DNA from: Zanthoxylum bungeanum
Lineage: Eukaryota > Streptophyta > Magnoliopsida > Sapindales > Rutaceae
Assembly (NCBI GenBank): GCA_019454045.1
Contig: SKCR01035557.1
Location: forward strand, 1 to 64,000
DNA length: 64,000 nucleotides
Reading direction: 5' to 3'
A program made the translations under genes and the position numbers. The notes under the pieces were generated by a model. The model was given only the letters and a program-made list of their open reading frames with translations, ran no database searches and was not told where the DNA came from. This document shows positions 23,691 through 35,509 of this stretch, one piece after another. Positions within the stretch are counted from its first letter, which is position 1; each line of letters opens with the position of its first letter.

Positions 23691-24295
23691 GTAAAAATGA
23701 CGGTTTTATAATATTATTGTGTTTAGGTGGAACATATTAAAAGGTAAAATTAAGATAAAGCTAAAAAAAATAATAACATGAAAAAACATGAAAACAATCT
23801 AAATTAGAGTGTAATAAACAGTACGGTAAAATGACCCATTAAATTACCTTCCATAACTATCTATTCAACCTTACGCACCTTTTTTTTTTATGAGTGATTT
23901 CATGAGTCTTATAACTTATATGATTTTTATACTTTCCTAATTTTTTTTTTTTATAACTTAATATTATTTCTAGTACGTTATCTTAAAGAATAACCAGTTT
24001 TTAATGATTTTTTAGTCTAATAAATTTTAAGATATCACAATCAAAATCTAAAAGGATTATTTATTTCGTTCTACTTCCAATAAAATGAAAGTTATAAAAT
24101 ATGATTTTTATAAGATTAAATTATAAATAAAAATTATTTAAATAGCTTATATTAGTGAAAGTTATAAAATATAAATAGTTGTGTTGCAAAACTGAAACCC
24201 TAAATTTTTGAACTGATTACACCCGACATCGCTCTTAATTCTGAAGTCTCGAGCACGCATGAGTCACCACTAGCCAGCTAGCCAGCCACTCTGCC

Positions 24296-24993
24296 GTCAT
24301 CGTCACACCAAGTCGCATTCGAATAAAGACGAAAACCAAAAGTCGTTGAAGCTAAACGAAAGCCTCTGGCATCGATATTGACCGAAGTCGCTGTTGCATT
24401 CTCTTTGGTTTGATTTTTGTAGGTTAGTGCAATCATTTTCGTGATTATATATTCTTCATTCATGGGATATCGGTGACTACTATTATTTTCTCGTTATTTT
24501 TAATTGATTAATTTATTTTTATATATTCGGAGAGTAAACCTATATTAACCTAAAAAAAATGTTGATTGTGTTAATAGTCTCTCAATAAATTATTCAAGCA
24601 TTTACGACGCAAAGTGCGTATTTTAAAACACTGCATATACCTCAAGAAACCATTTAAATTACAAAAGCACTTTTGCGTCGTAAATGCTTGAATAATTTAT
24701 TGAGAGACTATTAACACAATCAACATTTTTTTAGGTTAATATAGGTTTACTCTCCGAATGTATAAAAATAAATTAATCAATTAAAAATAACGAGAAAATA
24801 ATTGTAGTCACCGATATCCCATGAGTGAAGAATATAATCACGAAAATGATTGCACTAACCTACAAAAAATCAAACCAAAGAGAATGCAACGGCAACAACG
24901 ACTTTGGTCAATATCGATGCCAGGGGCTTTCGTTTAGCTTCAACGACTTTTGATTTTCGTCTTTATTTGACTGCGGCCTGGTGTGACGATGAC
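24296..24993. repeat. long near-perfect hairpin (about 322-bp arms)
   Basis: Bases 24296-24617 are repeated in inverse orientation at 24667-24993, around a loop of about 49 bp. Both arms contain, for example, CGATATTGACC or its complement, and CGGAGAGTAAACC. There are only scattered mismatches and a few short indels. If transcribed, it would fold into a very long double-stranded RNA. The arms match no gene I recognise. Confidence 0.9.
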
Positions 24994-25260
24994 TAGGGGT
25001 GAGCATCGGTTCCGGGTTTACCCGGAACCGATTGGAACCGGACCGAAAATCCGGGTTTGGAACCGGAACCGGTTGTAACCGGTCCGGTTCCGGTTCCAAA
25101 TTTAAGGAACCGATTATAACCGGTCCGGTTCCGGTTCCAGAATGATGGGAACCGAACCGGACCATTTAATCGGAACCGGAACCGTATTTGAGACCCGTTC
25201 TAAATACCCGAATTAGGAACAGGTTGTGGACCCGTTTATTTAACCGAATTTGGAACCGGT
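24994..25260. mobile_element. hAT-like terminal region (GGAACCGG-rich)
   Basis: Starting TAGGGGTGAGCATCGG right at the edge of the hairpin, this stretch is built of GGAACCGG/CCGGTTCC words like the subterminal parts of the hAT at 19707-22600. The opposite end was not found, so its extent is uncertain. Confidence 0.5.
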
Positions 25261-25607
25261 TTTAGACCAGATTTTATACCCATTACACCATTGAAACGTG
25301 TCGTTTTTTCTAATTATTAAAGTGACTAAAGACTTCCCCAACCCTAAATCTAAAACATTTCAGTATCTCTCTCATTCTCACTTCGGCGGCCAGCAACCAA
25401 TACCAACCCTAGATCTGTTCTTTTTCCTCTGACTTGATTCTATTCTGCACTCTGCAGTAGGTGCCAGGTACCCGCTCTTTTGCTTTTGTTGTCTCTTTCT
25501 TTTTCAACCTACTGTTTGTCGTTTGAGTGTTTGTTTTATGTTTTGAAATTGGTTTTGATTAATTGATTCGTTGTGAGTCTTGTGAAAATTATTTGTTTCT
25601 GTTTTAG

Positions 25608-25960
25608 GTTGGTGAAATCATTAGCAGATTTGAGAAGAAGGGTTTCTCTTTGAAGGGTAATTTTCAATCTTTAGTTCAAGTGTATGTTCTGTTAATTTTT
25701 GTTTGTATGGATTCAAATTATCGTATAGAAACACTCTACATGCTATTTTTCCGGCCACAATTTACTCAACAGCGAAATTTAGTTAAGATCTCATTTTCTG
25801 AATTTAGATTTGTTTGAGAATGATTGTTGTTGAATTTGATTGTTGTTGAATTTGTTGTGAATTTATTTGAGTAAAGGTTTGAAGCTTATGACTGTGGATC
25901 GCCCTTTTGCTGAGAAGCACTATGAGGACTTGTCAGCCAAGCCCTTCTTCGGTGCTCTAA
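25608..25960 (+). pseudogene. nucleoside diphosphate kinase fragment
   Basis: Two exon pieces remain: 25608-25656, preceded by a TTTTAG acceptor, encodes VGEIISRFEKKGFSLKG, and 25877-25960, preceded by a GTAAAG acceptor, encodes [20 protein letters not shown] and then AKPFFGAL. This is the N-terminal half of plant cytosolic-type NDPK, which transfers phosphate between nucleoside di- and triphosphates. The first exon (the MIKPDGVQRG region) and everything after FFGAL are missing, including the catalytic-histidine part. The intron between the pieces is kept, so this is a truncated gene copy rather than a processed one. Confidence 0.85.
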
Positions 25961-26880
25961 TTTTCACAAAATTCACAATATGTTCTCATGAGTCTGGCTT
26001 GCAAACCCATTTGTCTGGCTTTCAATTTGACCACCGAAAACTCCAACTGCTGTTTGCAAAGTTCTGTAACATCGTTAATAAAAACCACATAAGCTATGGG
26101 TAATTGGACTAATGAAACTTAATTCTGGGCTCTGATTTTGATGGTAAATGTTGTATACAAATAATTTCATCATGGAAAAATGATATGTCTTCTTCTACTG
26201 CTGTTTCAGTATTATAAACTGATACCGGAACCCAGAACATGTTCGAAAAACAATTTGTGGAACTTAATAGTTGGGCCATTTGCCCATTGCTGCTTATTTG
26301 ATGTTTTATGCTATTGTTGTATTCACAATTTATTGCAATATGAACAACCACTAATTTGTCAGGAATTTAAATATCAGTTTTGTGTCTAAATTTGTTTGAT
26401 GTTCATGTTTTATGCTACTGCTTGTTTGTCCTATATAGAAACAAAAGAAAAACAAAACTACAAAAGCAAAGAAGAGAAAAGAATGGCAACAAAAACATGA
26501 AATTATAAGCAGGCTTTGGCTTGTGTTGTGTGTGAATATTTATATATACATACATGATATGAGATTGGTGTATGACTTGAGCAAGGGGTATGGGCCGTAT
26601 GGCACAGCTGCAACATTATGTTTACTGCATTTGCTTCTCTGTCTTTCTTTGATTCTTTCTTTACCATCAATGCCAATGACATTTCCTCTTTCTATTTGTT
26701 GCAGCAAACTTGCCCCAGAAGCCCAAGATTTTTATTTACAAGCTAGATTTGCGCAAGCAATCTATGTCCTTTCCTTGTTTCTTTCTTTCTTTCATTCTTT
26801 ATTACCCTCTCTCTTTTCTAATTTTCTTTTCTTTAATTAGTTGGGATCCATCATCCATTTGAATAAATATCAATTATCAA
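25961..26880. other. intergenic, no supported gene
   Basis: AT-rich sequence. An exon-like word after a TTGCAG acceptor near 26705 and a T/C-rich tract at 26760-26830 were seen but cannot be assigned. Confidence 0.3.
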
Positions 26881-29800
26881 TTTTTTTTAGGTTATTTCCA
26901 ACCCAAAATGTTAATTTTGGAACAATATTTATACTAAAATGATGTTTATCATAATTAGTCATTGCCATGGGTATATCATTTGAAGTTATCAGGCTGAAAC
27001 AGCCAAACTCTCAATTGCTTGTCCCTTGCCCCAGCAGACTGACTGTTCTGTAACTTCTGTTACTGTGACACAACAGCCAGCTATTTCCATGGCTTTACCT
27101 CTTCGTGTCTCTCAAAACTGAGATGACCCTTGGTAGATTACTCAGCTGTTTACATCTATGCTTGAGCCTTGGCCCAAATAAATTTCTGAAAAAACCATCT
27201 CAAATGAAGTGGAATTCATTATATTGGTAGAGTTATAGAGCTATAAATTGAAAATAGTGGATTCCACCTTATGAATATGCCACCTCATTTGAATGCTTGT
27301 AGCATTAATTATTATTATCACTATGAAATTATTGATGATTTCACTGCTTGTATTTAACACAGTGACTTAGTGAGATCATGAGTTCGATTGAGGCAATGGA
27401 TGATGCTGCAGAAGTATACAAACCCACAGAAGAATATGTGGAAGAATTGAGAGACCCTCTTGTTGATATTTCTTTAACTGACTCCACTGAGCTTTGGCTC
27501 ATTCAATGGCCTTATAAGCATGTGAGTATCTTGCTTTCTTGTTTTCTTTTTTATCAATGATTTAGCTTCTGTAAAAGGTGTAGAACACTGAATGGCGAAT
27601 GCTATTTATTATACATTCATTTTCTGAGAATATTTTATTGTATCAGCTTAATCATTAATGGTGGTTGTTTGTGATGTCATCTCATTGGGATATTAGTTTG
27701 CTGGTTGTTTTATTATTTATCTTTTCAGATGCCTGATTTTGATGGAAAAGAATTGTCAATTGAGCTCTGTGGCAATGGACGGTTGGGCAGTTTTGAGGAT
27801 TCATCTGGTATTTGTGAACTAATAAATAACTTTATATGCATATACACACTCAATTAATAATGTGCATGATAGTGCAACCCTTGCATCTTTTATAAATTGA
27901 TTTGTGTTGATTCTTGGAAACTGTTATATAGATTCATCTGTGACTATTATGTATTGCTGTTGTAGGAAAAGCATATGATGTACTCAGCAATGACTTTCAA
28001 GAGCCAGATGAAATGGTTTTTCTTAGCTCTCCAGCAGAGCCAAAAATTGGTATGCATTTTAATGATCATTCTTTCTTTCCTTATATTCTTATATATGTTC
28101 TCTCTCTCTTCTTTTTTTTTGTTCCTTTCGATCTTTATTCTTACATCTGTCACGGTGATGGTTTATTGCTGTTCTTTTTAATCTTTATAAATGTTCACAC
28201 GATTATATAAATTTTTTCACTGTCACATCAGTAAACCAAGCCTAGGTGTAGATTTACAACCATCTATTTGTCCTCAGATTAAGCCTTTGAGAGAAGTTTT
28301 AGTTTTGAAAGTGCTCTATAGTGTCCAGGCAAGTATGTTCACATACTTTTGTTTAAGAGTGAGTATAAGAGTGAGTAAATTATTTCCTCTGAATTCTATG
28401 TGTTAATGGTGTCTATATAACTGTTAATTTGTTCAACCTTGTTTAAGAGTGACTAAATTATTTCCTCTGAATTCTCTTTGTTAATGGTGTCTATATAACT
28501 ACAGTTTGAAATAAGCTAAGATCCTATGGCTGATTCTGGGTTCCTGTGAATCCTTACAGATAGAAAATAGTTGTCTTTGGGAAAGAGAAGGTAGCCAAAT
28601 TCCCAAATCCTTACAGAGTGCATTAGATTCATTGTCTCATCTCTCTTATGGATTCTATGGTTGCAAAGAAGCAACTGTATCTTTAATAAGAATAGAAATT
28701 ATATGCGTCTTGTGGAGAGAATTCATCATTTAGCTTCATAATGGTTTCAAGAATTGTCAAGATCTATCTTTCATTTTTTTTTTAGATTGATATATTTTTG
28801 GATTAATGGAGGTTTTGAGATAGTTTTTTTTTTATAGATTTATATATTTTTGGGTTAATAGAGGGATGGATAGATTTATATTTTTAGTGTATTTTGTGTG
28901 TAAAATTGGTTCCCCTCCTTTATTTTTGGGTTTCTTTGCAGAAATCTAGTCCACCGTAATATATTCTTGTCTGATTTTGTATGTTTGATGCTTAGATATT
29001 GCATTTATATTCAGACTATTCTTTTATTTATGTATTGACTCGGTTAATCATCAACTTTGAACCTATTTTGATCGTTTAATCTTTACTGATTACAGTTATT
29101 ACCTTTGTTCTGCTGCTAATTTTTATAAAGATGCCTGAACTTTGTGAACCCAGAGATATGTTGCGAATGTGTGTATCTGTTTGTGCTGACATCATAGTTT
29201 ACTTTGATGTTAGTTGGTAAGATTTCACGGCGGGTGTCCCTCGTTCATTACCCTGAACCTAAAGAACTAGAAGAACTCAACACCAACAAATTCAGACAAT
29301 TGTATTCGACATCCAGTGGAGCTTCAATGTCAAATTCAGCCCATCGCTTTGCGAGTCCTTCACAAAGTAGTTGGCGAAGAAACTCAGAGTCAACGAGGGA
29401 GCATTCATCCTACACTCGTAGTAGTGGATACAAAAGTATTTTGTCTGAAGGTGGGGAGCAATCAAAGCCTCCAAAACGTCGACATGCCCATGAACCCAGT
29501 CATTCAACAGACCATTCAGCAGGGCGTCACAGTGAAGTTACCTCTTTAGGGTCCTCAGAGCATCAACAGAAATCAAAGAGAAGAATAAAATCTGAGGAGT
29601 AAGGTTGCTTTCCATCTTTTCTTCACATGCAACTTCTCTTCTTGACAGTATGCCAAATGTTTCTTGTACAATCTAATTTATAGAGCTATTTGTTTCGATC
29701 ATTCACATAATTGGTAAAAAACAAGAAAATATGGAAGCTGCTTTATTTTAGGTTATTTGTACTTCATTGCATCTTTTATATCATATAATATTTAAACTTT

Positions 29801-30342
29801 TATCAGAGGTTATTGGTGGTTATGTTCTGTAGCATGCCTTATGGGTGGTTTTTAAAAATATTAAATTTTAATTTTTGATTTTAAAATAAAATAAAATAAA
29901 ATAAAAATAAAGGATCGGTCGGTCTGGTTTCGATGGTTTTGATTCTTCTTTTGAGATTTGGTTTTTGAGACTTGATTGGATCAAACTCAAGGTTGATTTT
30001 TTGGATTAAACTCAACACCGATTTCTGACCGACCCGACCGATCAGATTTTTAAAACATAGTTTGTACCCATGGACGGGAAGGAAGAAAAGACAGACGGAG
30101 CTGTGGCTGACTGACTGATGCCATCATTGAAGGAAATTGTTGTCTGTCAGACCAATTAGAAGTTGTGTCCTCAGATTAAAATTGATCATCCCCTCACTCC
30201 TCGCTTGGCACCCGGCCACGCCCCCGTCTCCTTGTTTATTTACCACAATACCTCTATCAATATGTAAAATGACTCATTCAATTATTATATATATTACAAA
30301 ATTTATATATTTATATATATTAATTTAAAAATAATTATATAC
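26881..30342 (+). repeat. segmental duplication, copy 2
   Basis: Bases 26881-26968 match the left arm of the inverted repeat at about 10197-10284, then join directly to the sequence matching 11188 onward. The block then follows copy 1 to 30342, without the MITEs and the Mutator patch in intron 3. The join at 26968 shares a few bases (GG) with both parents, as in end-joining repair. Confidence 0.86.
27378..29602 (+). CDS. Mediator-associated protein 2-like, copy 2
   Basis: Exons 27378-27521, 27729-27807, 27966-28049 and 29214-29602 have the same splice sites and phases as copy 1 and encode 231 residues. Compared with copy 1, the changes are E21V, L59I, E89D, one Q-to-E and one R-to-G in the Ser/Arg-rich tail, and a single synonymous change in the coding sequence. 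Intron 3 is 1.16 kb, probably nearer the ancestral size. About 1 kb upstream of the ATG the sequence is still shared, so both copies may have similar promoters. Function is as for copy 1: an accessory nuclear transcription protein, inferred from family resemblance. Nothing in the sequence shows that this copy is inactive. Confidence 0.82.
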
Positions 30343-30735
30343 TAATTATAACTCTATTTGTCATTTTATTAATTATTTTTTTATTTTATAATTATTTTTT
30401 TGTTAATAAATATTACAGATTTCGTATCTATTCATTTATTTTTTTGATTCATTTTTAATTTAATTAATACTACTTATGTATTAAAAAAATATAATTTAAC
30501 CAAATAAAATAAATTTATAAAATAAATTTTTTGATAGTCTATTTGTTTAATAACTCTAATATATTTATTAAAAAAAACTTTCTTTAAAAAAAAAATTACT
30601 TTATTAAAAGTAGTGTTGATTCTGATTCTAATTTTATATATTATTTATTAAAATTTATTTGTCTTATTTAATTTCGTAAATCAGTATCAATATCTACTTT
30701 TACTTTTTTTTTTAAAAAAATATATATATATTTTA

Positions 30736-31390
30736 GGGTTATTTACGTTTCACTACTAAAGTTATGATCAAATAACAATGGGGTACTATGAATATTAACA
30801 TATTACATTTTACTACTAAACTTATAAAAATTAACATTTTACTACTTTTCCATCCAAACCGTTAGTTGACTATGACATCATATTGACATCCGAAGGATAA
30901 AAGAGTATTAACACATACATATTATAAATTATAAATATTCTAATCAACGGTGGTAATCGTACGGCTGAATATTGGAAATAATGATTTTTGAGTATATCTC
31001 TTTTATTGTTATACTTTAAAGTATTTTGGTTATTATGAGAATTTTATTATTAAATTATTTGGTAAATTAAATTCTTTATTTTATTGGGTTATATGGATAA
31101 TTTAGAGATTGAAGTATTTTTATAAATGTGATTGTTGATTGTATTTCTTTTATTGTTATATATAAGATTTAGATATGTTTTTTAAAGGGTATAATTATAA
31201 TTTTCACTTTTATTTTATTTTGAGGATAAAACAGTCTTTTTAAAGGTCAACTGACGGTCAACTAACGGTTTGGATGGAAAAGTAGTAAAATGTTAAATTT
31301 TTATAAGTTTAGTAGTAAAATGTAATATGTTAATATTCATAGTACCCATTGTTATTTGATCATAACTTTAGTAGTAAAACGTAAATAACC
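30736..31390. mobile_element. Mutator-type MITE, 10-bp TSD
   Basis: Inverted ends of about 150 bp (left starts GGGTTATTTACGTTT, right ends AAACGTAAATAACC) enclose a 655-bp AT-rich element with no coding capacity. The flanking direct repeats ATATATTTTA at 30726-30735 and 31391-31400 are identical, although they lie in TA-rich DNA. TIR length and TSD size fit Mutator-like elements. Confidence 0.75.
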
Positions 31391-31504
31391 ATATATTTTA
31401 TTAAAAGTTGTGTTGATTCTAATTCTGATTCTGATTTTATATATTTTTTATTAAAAGTTATTTGTCTTATTTAATTTCGTAAATCAGTATCCATATCTAC
31501 TTTT

Positions 31505-31508
<4 letters not shown>

Positions 31509-31542
<34 letters not shown>

Positions 31543-31555
31543 TATATATATATAT
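31509..31555. repeat. (TA)n microsatellite
   Basis: An almost pure TA run of about 45 bp, interrupted by one GA step. Confidence 0.9.
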
Positions 31556-31858
31556 CAAGTTGTGTTGATTCTGATTCTGATTTTATATTTTCTTTATTAA
31601 AAGTTATTTGTCTTATTTAATTTCGTAAATCAGTATCCATATCTACTTTTACTTTATTAAAATTTATTTGTTTTATTTGTGTTTACTTCTTATATAAAGA
31701 GGTAGCGATTATACAACTAAATTTACTACAGACCAGGTTATTTTTATCGTTGTATTATGTATATTCGTTATTTATTTTTAAAGTATAGAAATTATGTATA
31801 TTTGTTATTTATACATCTTCATTATTATTTTATATAGATCTTTGAAAGTATAGAAGAT

Positions 31859-32886
31859 ATGATAAATTGGGCGAAAAGAGTTGGTCTAGAAAATAATATT
31901 GTGATAGTGATTAAAAATTCTGCTAATTTGAAAGGCGGCAAGCTGTCAAAGTGTCATCTTATGTGTGAAAGAGGAGGAAAGTACAAACCACCGCAGTATC
32001 TTGTTGAAGGTCAATCCATAGTAAAAAATAGTGGGACAAAAAAATATGAATGCCCATTTGAGCTGCGAGGTATACCAAAACCTCCAAACGGTGTTATGTG
32101 GGGATTAAAGGTTACATGTAGTTTCCATAACCATCAAGTAGCAGAATATCTTGATGGTCATGAATATCCGTCTAGGCTAAAATCATTAGAGAAACAATTT
32201 GTGCTTGATATGACAAACAACACCGCACATCGTGAAATTCTTAGTGTTTTTAAAAAAAAGACCTGTCAAATAGTACGGGAATTAGAAACATTTACAATGC
32301 TATTTCCAGAAACAAAAAACAAAATGGGATGGTCTAACTTCTATTCAATATGTTTTGGATCAATTGATTAAGAAAAATTATCTTCATGATTACTTTACAA
32401 ATCCAGACACCAATGAAATTACAGATATTCTTTGGGTTCATCCTAAAAGCCTAGAGCTATCTGTTAACTTTCCTTCTGCATTGATCATCGATGCCACATA
32501 CAAGACCAACGAGTATCAGATACCACTATTGGAGGTTGTTTGTATCACATCCACAATGTAAACTTACTCACTTATGTTCGCATATCTTAGTAATGAGACG
32601 GCTGGGCAACTAACATAGGCATTATCAATCTTGAAGAAAATGATGGTTGAAAAAGGAGCATCATTGCCATCAGTTTTTGTTTCAGATCGGGATTTGGGGC
32701 TTATTAAAACCATTAAAACATGTTTTCCCATGGCTCAGGCTCGTCACATTCTTTGTATTTGGTACATAAATCAGTGCGTAATGAAGAAATGCAGTCCTAT
32801 GCTTGGTATGCAATGGAAACACTTTTATTCATCATGGCACTCCCTTATTAATTCATCAATACAGTGGTCTTACCAACAGAAATGAG
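31859..32886 (+). pseudogene. MULE transposase, truncated and frameshifted
   Basis: The first frame (31859-32371) holds the N-terminal DNA-binding-like region of MULE/FAR1-type proteins (CHLMCERGGKYK, KYECPFELRG, VTCSFHNH). The second (32355-32561) holds LIIDATYKTNEYQIPLLEVV with the first catalytic Asp. The third (from 32631) holds VFVSDRDLGLIKTI with the second Asp and QARHILCIWYI. A frameshift near 32350 and a stop near 32560 break the chain, and the 3' half, including the catalytic Glu, has been removed by insertion of LTR element A at 32887. The leader and first 90 codons also occur at 14320-14673. Confidence 0.87.
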
Positions 32887-35378
32887 TGGTGATACGCGAG
32901 AAGTTTAGACAATTCAATGGAGTTGAATAATGGAGTTGCCACCCGGTGTGAACCGGGAAAATGATTTAAGGCCGCACTCACCCCTCGCAAGGGAAGACCT
33001 CAAACTGTTGGGTTCGGAATGGTCCCTTACTTATGTCACTTGTAATGGTATGATTTGTGCAATAAGTTAACCGAATCTACTCAACAACATGCTCAAAAGT
33101 ATTCTATTAAACTCACATACATGAAAATAAATCCTATGACTAAGTTCGCATGCTTTAAAAGTAAGTCATCATAACGGCAAGCATACAATATCACACAATG
33201 AACATGCTGAGTCATCAAACATGAAAACTAAATAACAACCTAGGCATAAATGTAGATTAAACTCCTATTACGAAAGAAAATAACTATAACATACATAGGG
33301 AAATAACATACTAACGACCTAATCATGCTTAAGTAATAAATAACATATTGGGCCTAATCATGCTCGAATACAAGGTTGGGTGAAACGAAATACGTGTCTC
33401 TCAAGTGGTACGGGACATTGTATCCCGAGTGCAAACCGCAATACCGTCCATTCGGATTCGGCTACAGAATTTATGTCCGGGTTTCCATCCGATATACCGT
33501 AAGAGAGAACACATATTCCGTTCATTCGGAAATCACATCATGCACCAATCCACAATACTCATGCGAAATAGAATAATAAAATAACTAAAAATAAAAGGGG
33601 AATAAATAAAAGGGGTCCCCTCAGGTCTAACCTTTTTAGTCGCTTTTCGGGAGTGCGTTTCACGGTGTCGGAAGGGTAATCGTTTCCATTGTTTTCACTG
33701 GTCCGCTATTTCTACGATTTTGTCCATTTTTACTCGCGATTTCCACTCGCTATTTTCTCTGTTTCGTTCACCGTTTCCGCTCGCTGTTTTCTCTGTTTTT
33801 GTTCACTATTTTTCTGTGGTTTTGGTTTACTGTTTTGGGCAAACTTTCAATATTGTTTTAGGGTTATTTTGGGCTGGTTTTACGTATGCATGAGGCTGGT
33901 GTGACTTGGCTCACGCATGCATAGAGTTGTGATGAGTTAGGGTCTCGTTGCTGTTGGTTTTGAGGGGCAGTTTGGGCGTGTTATGGGGCTGGTTACATGG
34001 GGGAATATGCGTGTTTCAGAGGCTGGTTTCAGGGGTAGTTGGGCGTGTTTCAGAGGCTGGTTTCAGGGGTAGTTGAGGCGTGTTTCAGAGGCTGGTTTCG
34101 GGGGTAGTTATGCGTGTTTCAGAGGCTGGTTTCAGAGGCAGTTTGGACGTGTTTCAGAGGCTGGTTTCAGAGGCAGTTTGGGCGTGTTCAGGGGCTGGTT
34201 TCAGAGGCAGTTTGGGCGTGTTCAGGGGCTGGTTGGAGGGGCAGTTTGGGCGTGTTCAGGGGCTGGTTTCAGAGGCAGTTTAGGCGTGTTCAGGGGGAGT
34301 TGGGCGTGTTTCAGAGGCTGGTTGGAGGGGCTGTGTTGAAGGCAGTGCAGTTCTCGATTATTCTAGGTCAGTGACTAGTGGCGTGATATGGCATGAATAA
34401 GGGCAGTTTGAAGGGTGTTATTTGTGCGACAATGGAGGCTTGCTGGAGGCTTTGGTCGATGTGGGAGAGGTGAAAGAGGGAAGGGGATGATGAGGGAAGC
34501 TATGGGCGTAGTTGTTTGTTGCCGAGGATGATGTGTGGCTGGTGGAGCTGTGACGTAGCCGCTGAGTGTCTAGGGTTTGTATGTTTTTTGTGTTATTTTT
34601 GGTTCAGTGTCTTTGCCGTAGGAATGAGCCAGGGCTGTGCGTGAGTGTTATTAGGGTTTATATGGTTCTTTGAGAGAGTGAGGGACCGCATAGAGTATGG
34701 GTTATGCATGGAGGGTGGTTATGGGTGGTATGGGTTTGCATGGGTGCTTGTATGGAGGGTGCAGGGGAATAATGGTTTGGCAATTGGATGTGAGGTTATG
34801 GAGGGTGGTTGCATGGATTTGTTTTGCTAGTTTGTGTTTGTTCCTTTAGTTTTTGTGTTGTTTAGCATTTGGGTGGTGATGATTCACGTGAATGGGTTTT
34901 GACTTGGGGGGTTATTCCTTTGTTGTTTTAGTATTTGGTGAATGTGAGGGAATTATTTTTGTTGGTTAGTGTTTGGGAGGAAATTGTGATTGGTGGCTTT
35001 GTGAATTATTGTTTGGGTGATGTTTATCATTTGTTGATTGTTTCACGTGGGAGGTTTGTGAGATATAGGTTTTCTTTTTGTATTTTGTGTTTGTTTGCTT
35101 AATGTGATTGGTGGCTTTGTTATTTGGGTTATTTAATTGATTTATGTTTGGTGAAATTTGTTAGGCGTGGGCTTAGTGTTTTGGGCCGAGGGTAATTTTA
35201 AAACTGAGACCGAACGAGCGAACCCGAAGCTTGAACGAGCGAACCAAATCCAATAAAATGTCAATTCTTGACCTTTCCCTTCCGACGTCCGTTTCCCGCG
35301 ACTTCCGCAACTTAAAAGGTAGTGCCTCCATTCGAGGCTCATCATCGGGACTTACATGCAAAAAATTCAGTACCTACA
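32887..35378 (-). repeat. 3' LTR of element A
   Basis: The outer edge is the junction with the MULE gene (TGGTGATACGCGAG; the start could also be 32890). The inner edge is TACCTACA at 35378, so on the minus strand the LTR starts TGTAGGTACTG, right after a purine-rich tract. Length is about 2.5 kb. It contains a tandem array at 33960-34340. The partner LTR is not in the window, so the boundaries are inferred. Confidence 0.7.
33960..34340 (+). repeat. tandem repeat of about 35-45 bp in A's LTR
   Basis: About nine variant units of GGCTGGTTTCAGAGGCAG followed by TTTGGGCGTGTT. It is open in several frames, which only reflects the lack of stops in the unit. Confidence 0.88.
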
Positions 35379-35400
35379 GTCTCCCCTACTTTGAAGGGGC
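35379..35400 (-). other. polypurine tract of element A
   Basis: On the minus strand this reads as a purine-rich run (AAAGTAGGGGAGA) directly before the LTR start TGTAGG. This is the expected primer for plus-strand DNA synthesis. Confidence 0.65.
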
Positions 35401-35509
35401 TTGTGCAGTGTGTGACAGTGACAATCCTATCAAAGTCTATGCAATGCATTTTTACTTACCTGGCTCGCCAGCTGCCACCTGACTTGCCTGCTGCCTGGAA
35501 CTGAGTTGA

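Larger units (their letters stand above)
30612..31657 (+). repeat. three copies of a roughly 100-bp AT-rich unit
   Basis: Units at about 30612-30712, 31409-31512 and 31558-31657 share TTGATTCTGATTC and TCGTAAATCAGTATC words and end in TACTTTTACTTT. A Mutator-type MITE separates the first two, and a TA microsatellite separates the last two. Confidence 0.75.

Noticed and set aside
24278..24463. 61-codon minus-strand frame in the hairpin arm
   Set aside because: It has no similarity I recognise, and the inverted arm breaks the same frame.
26700..26770. Exon-like stretch after a TTGCAG acceptor
   Set aside because: Too short to identify, no matching donor or neighbouring exon; the two possible frames give unrelated peptides.
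34073..34374. Three long frames in all plus-strand phases
   Set aside because: They are translations of a tandem repeat in element A's LTR; a unit without stops is open in every frame.
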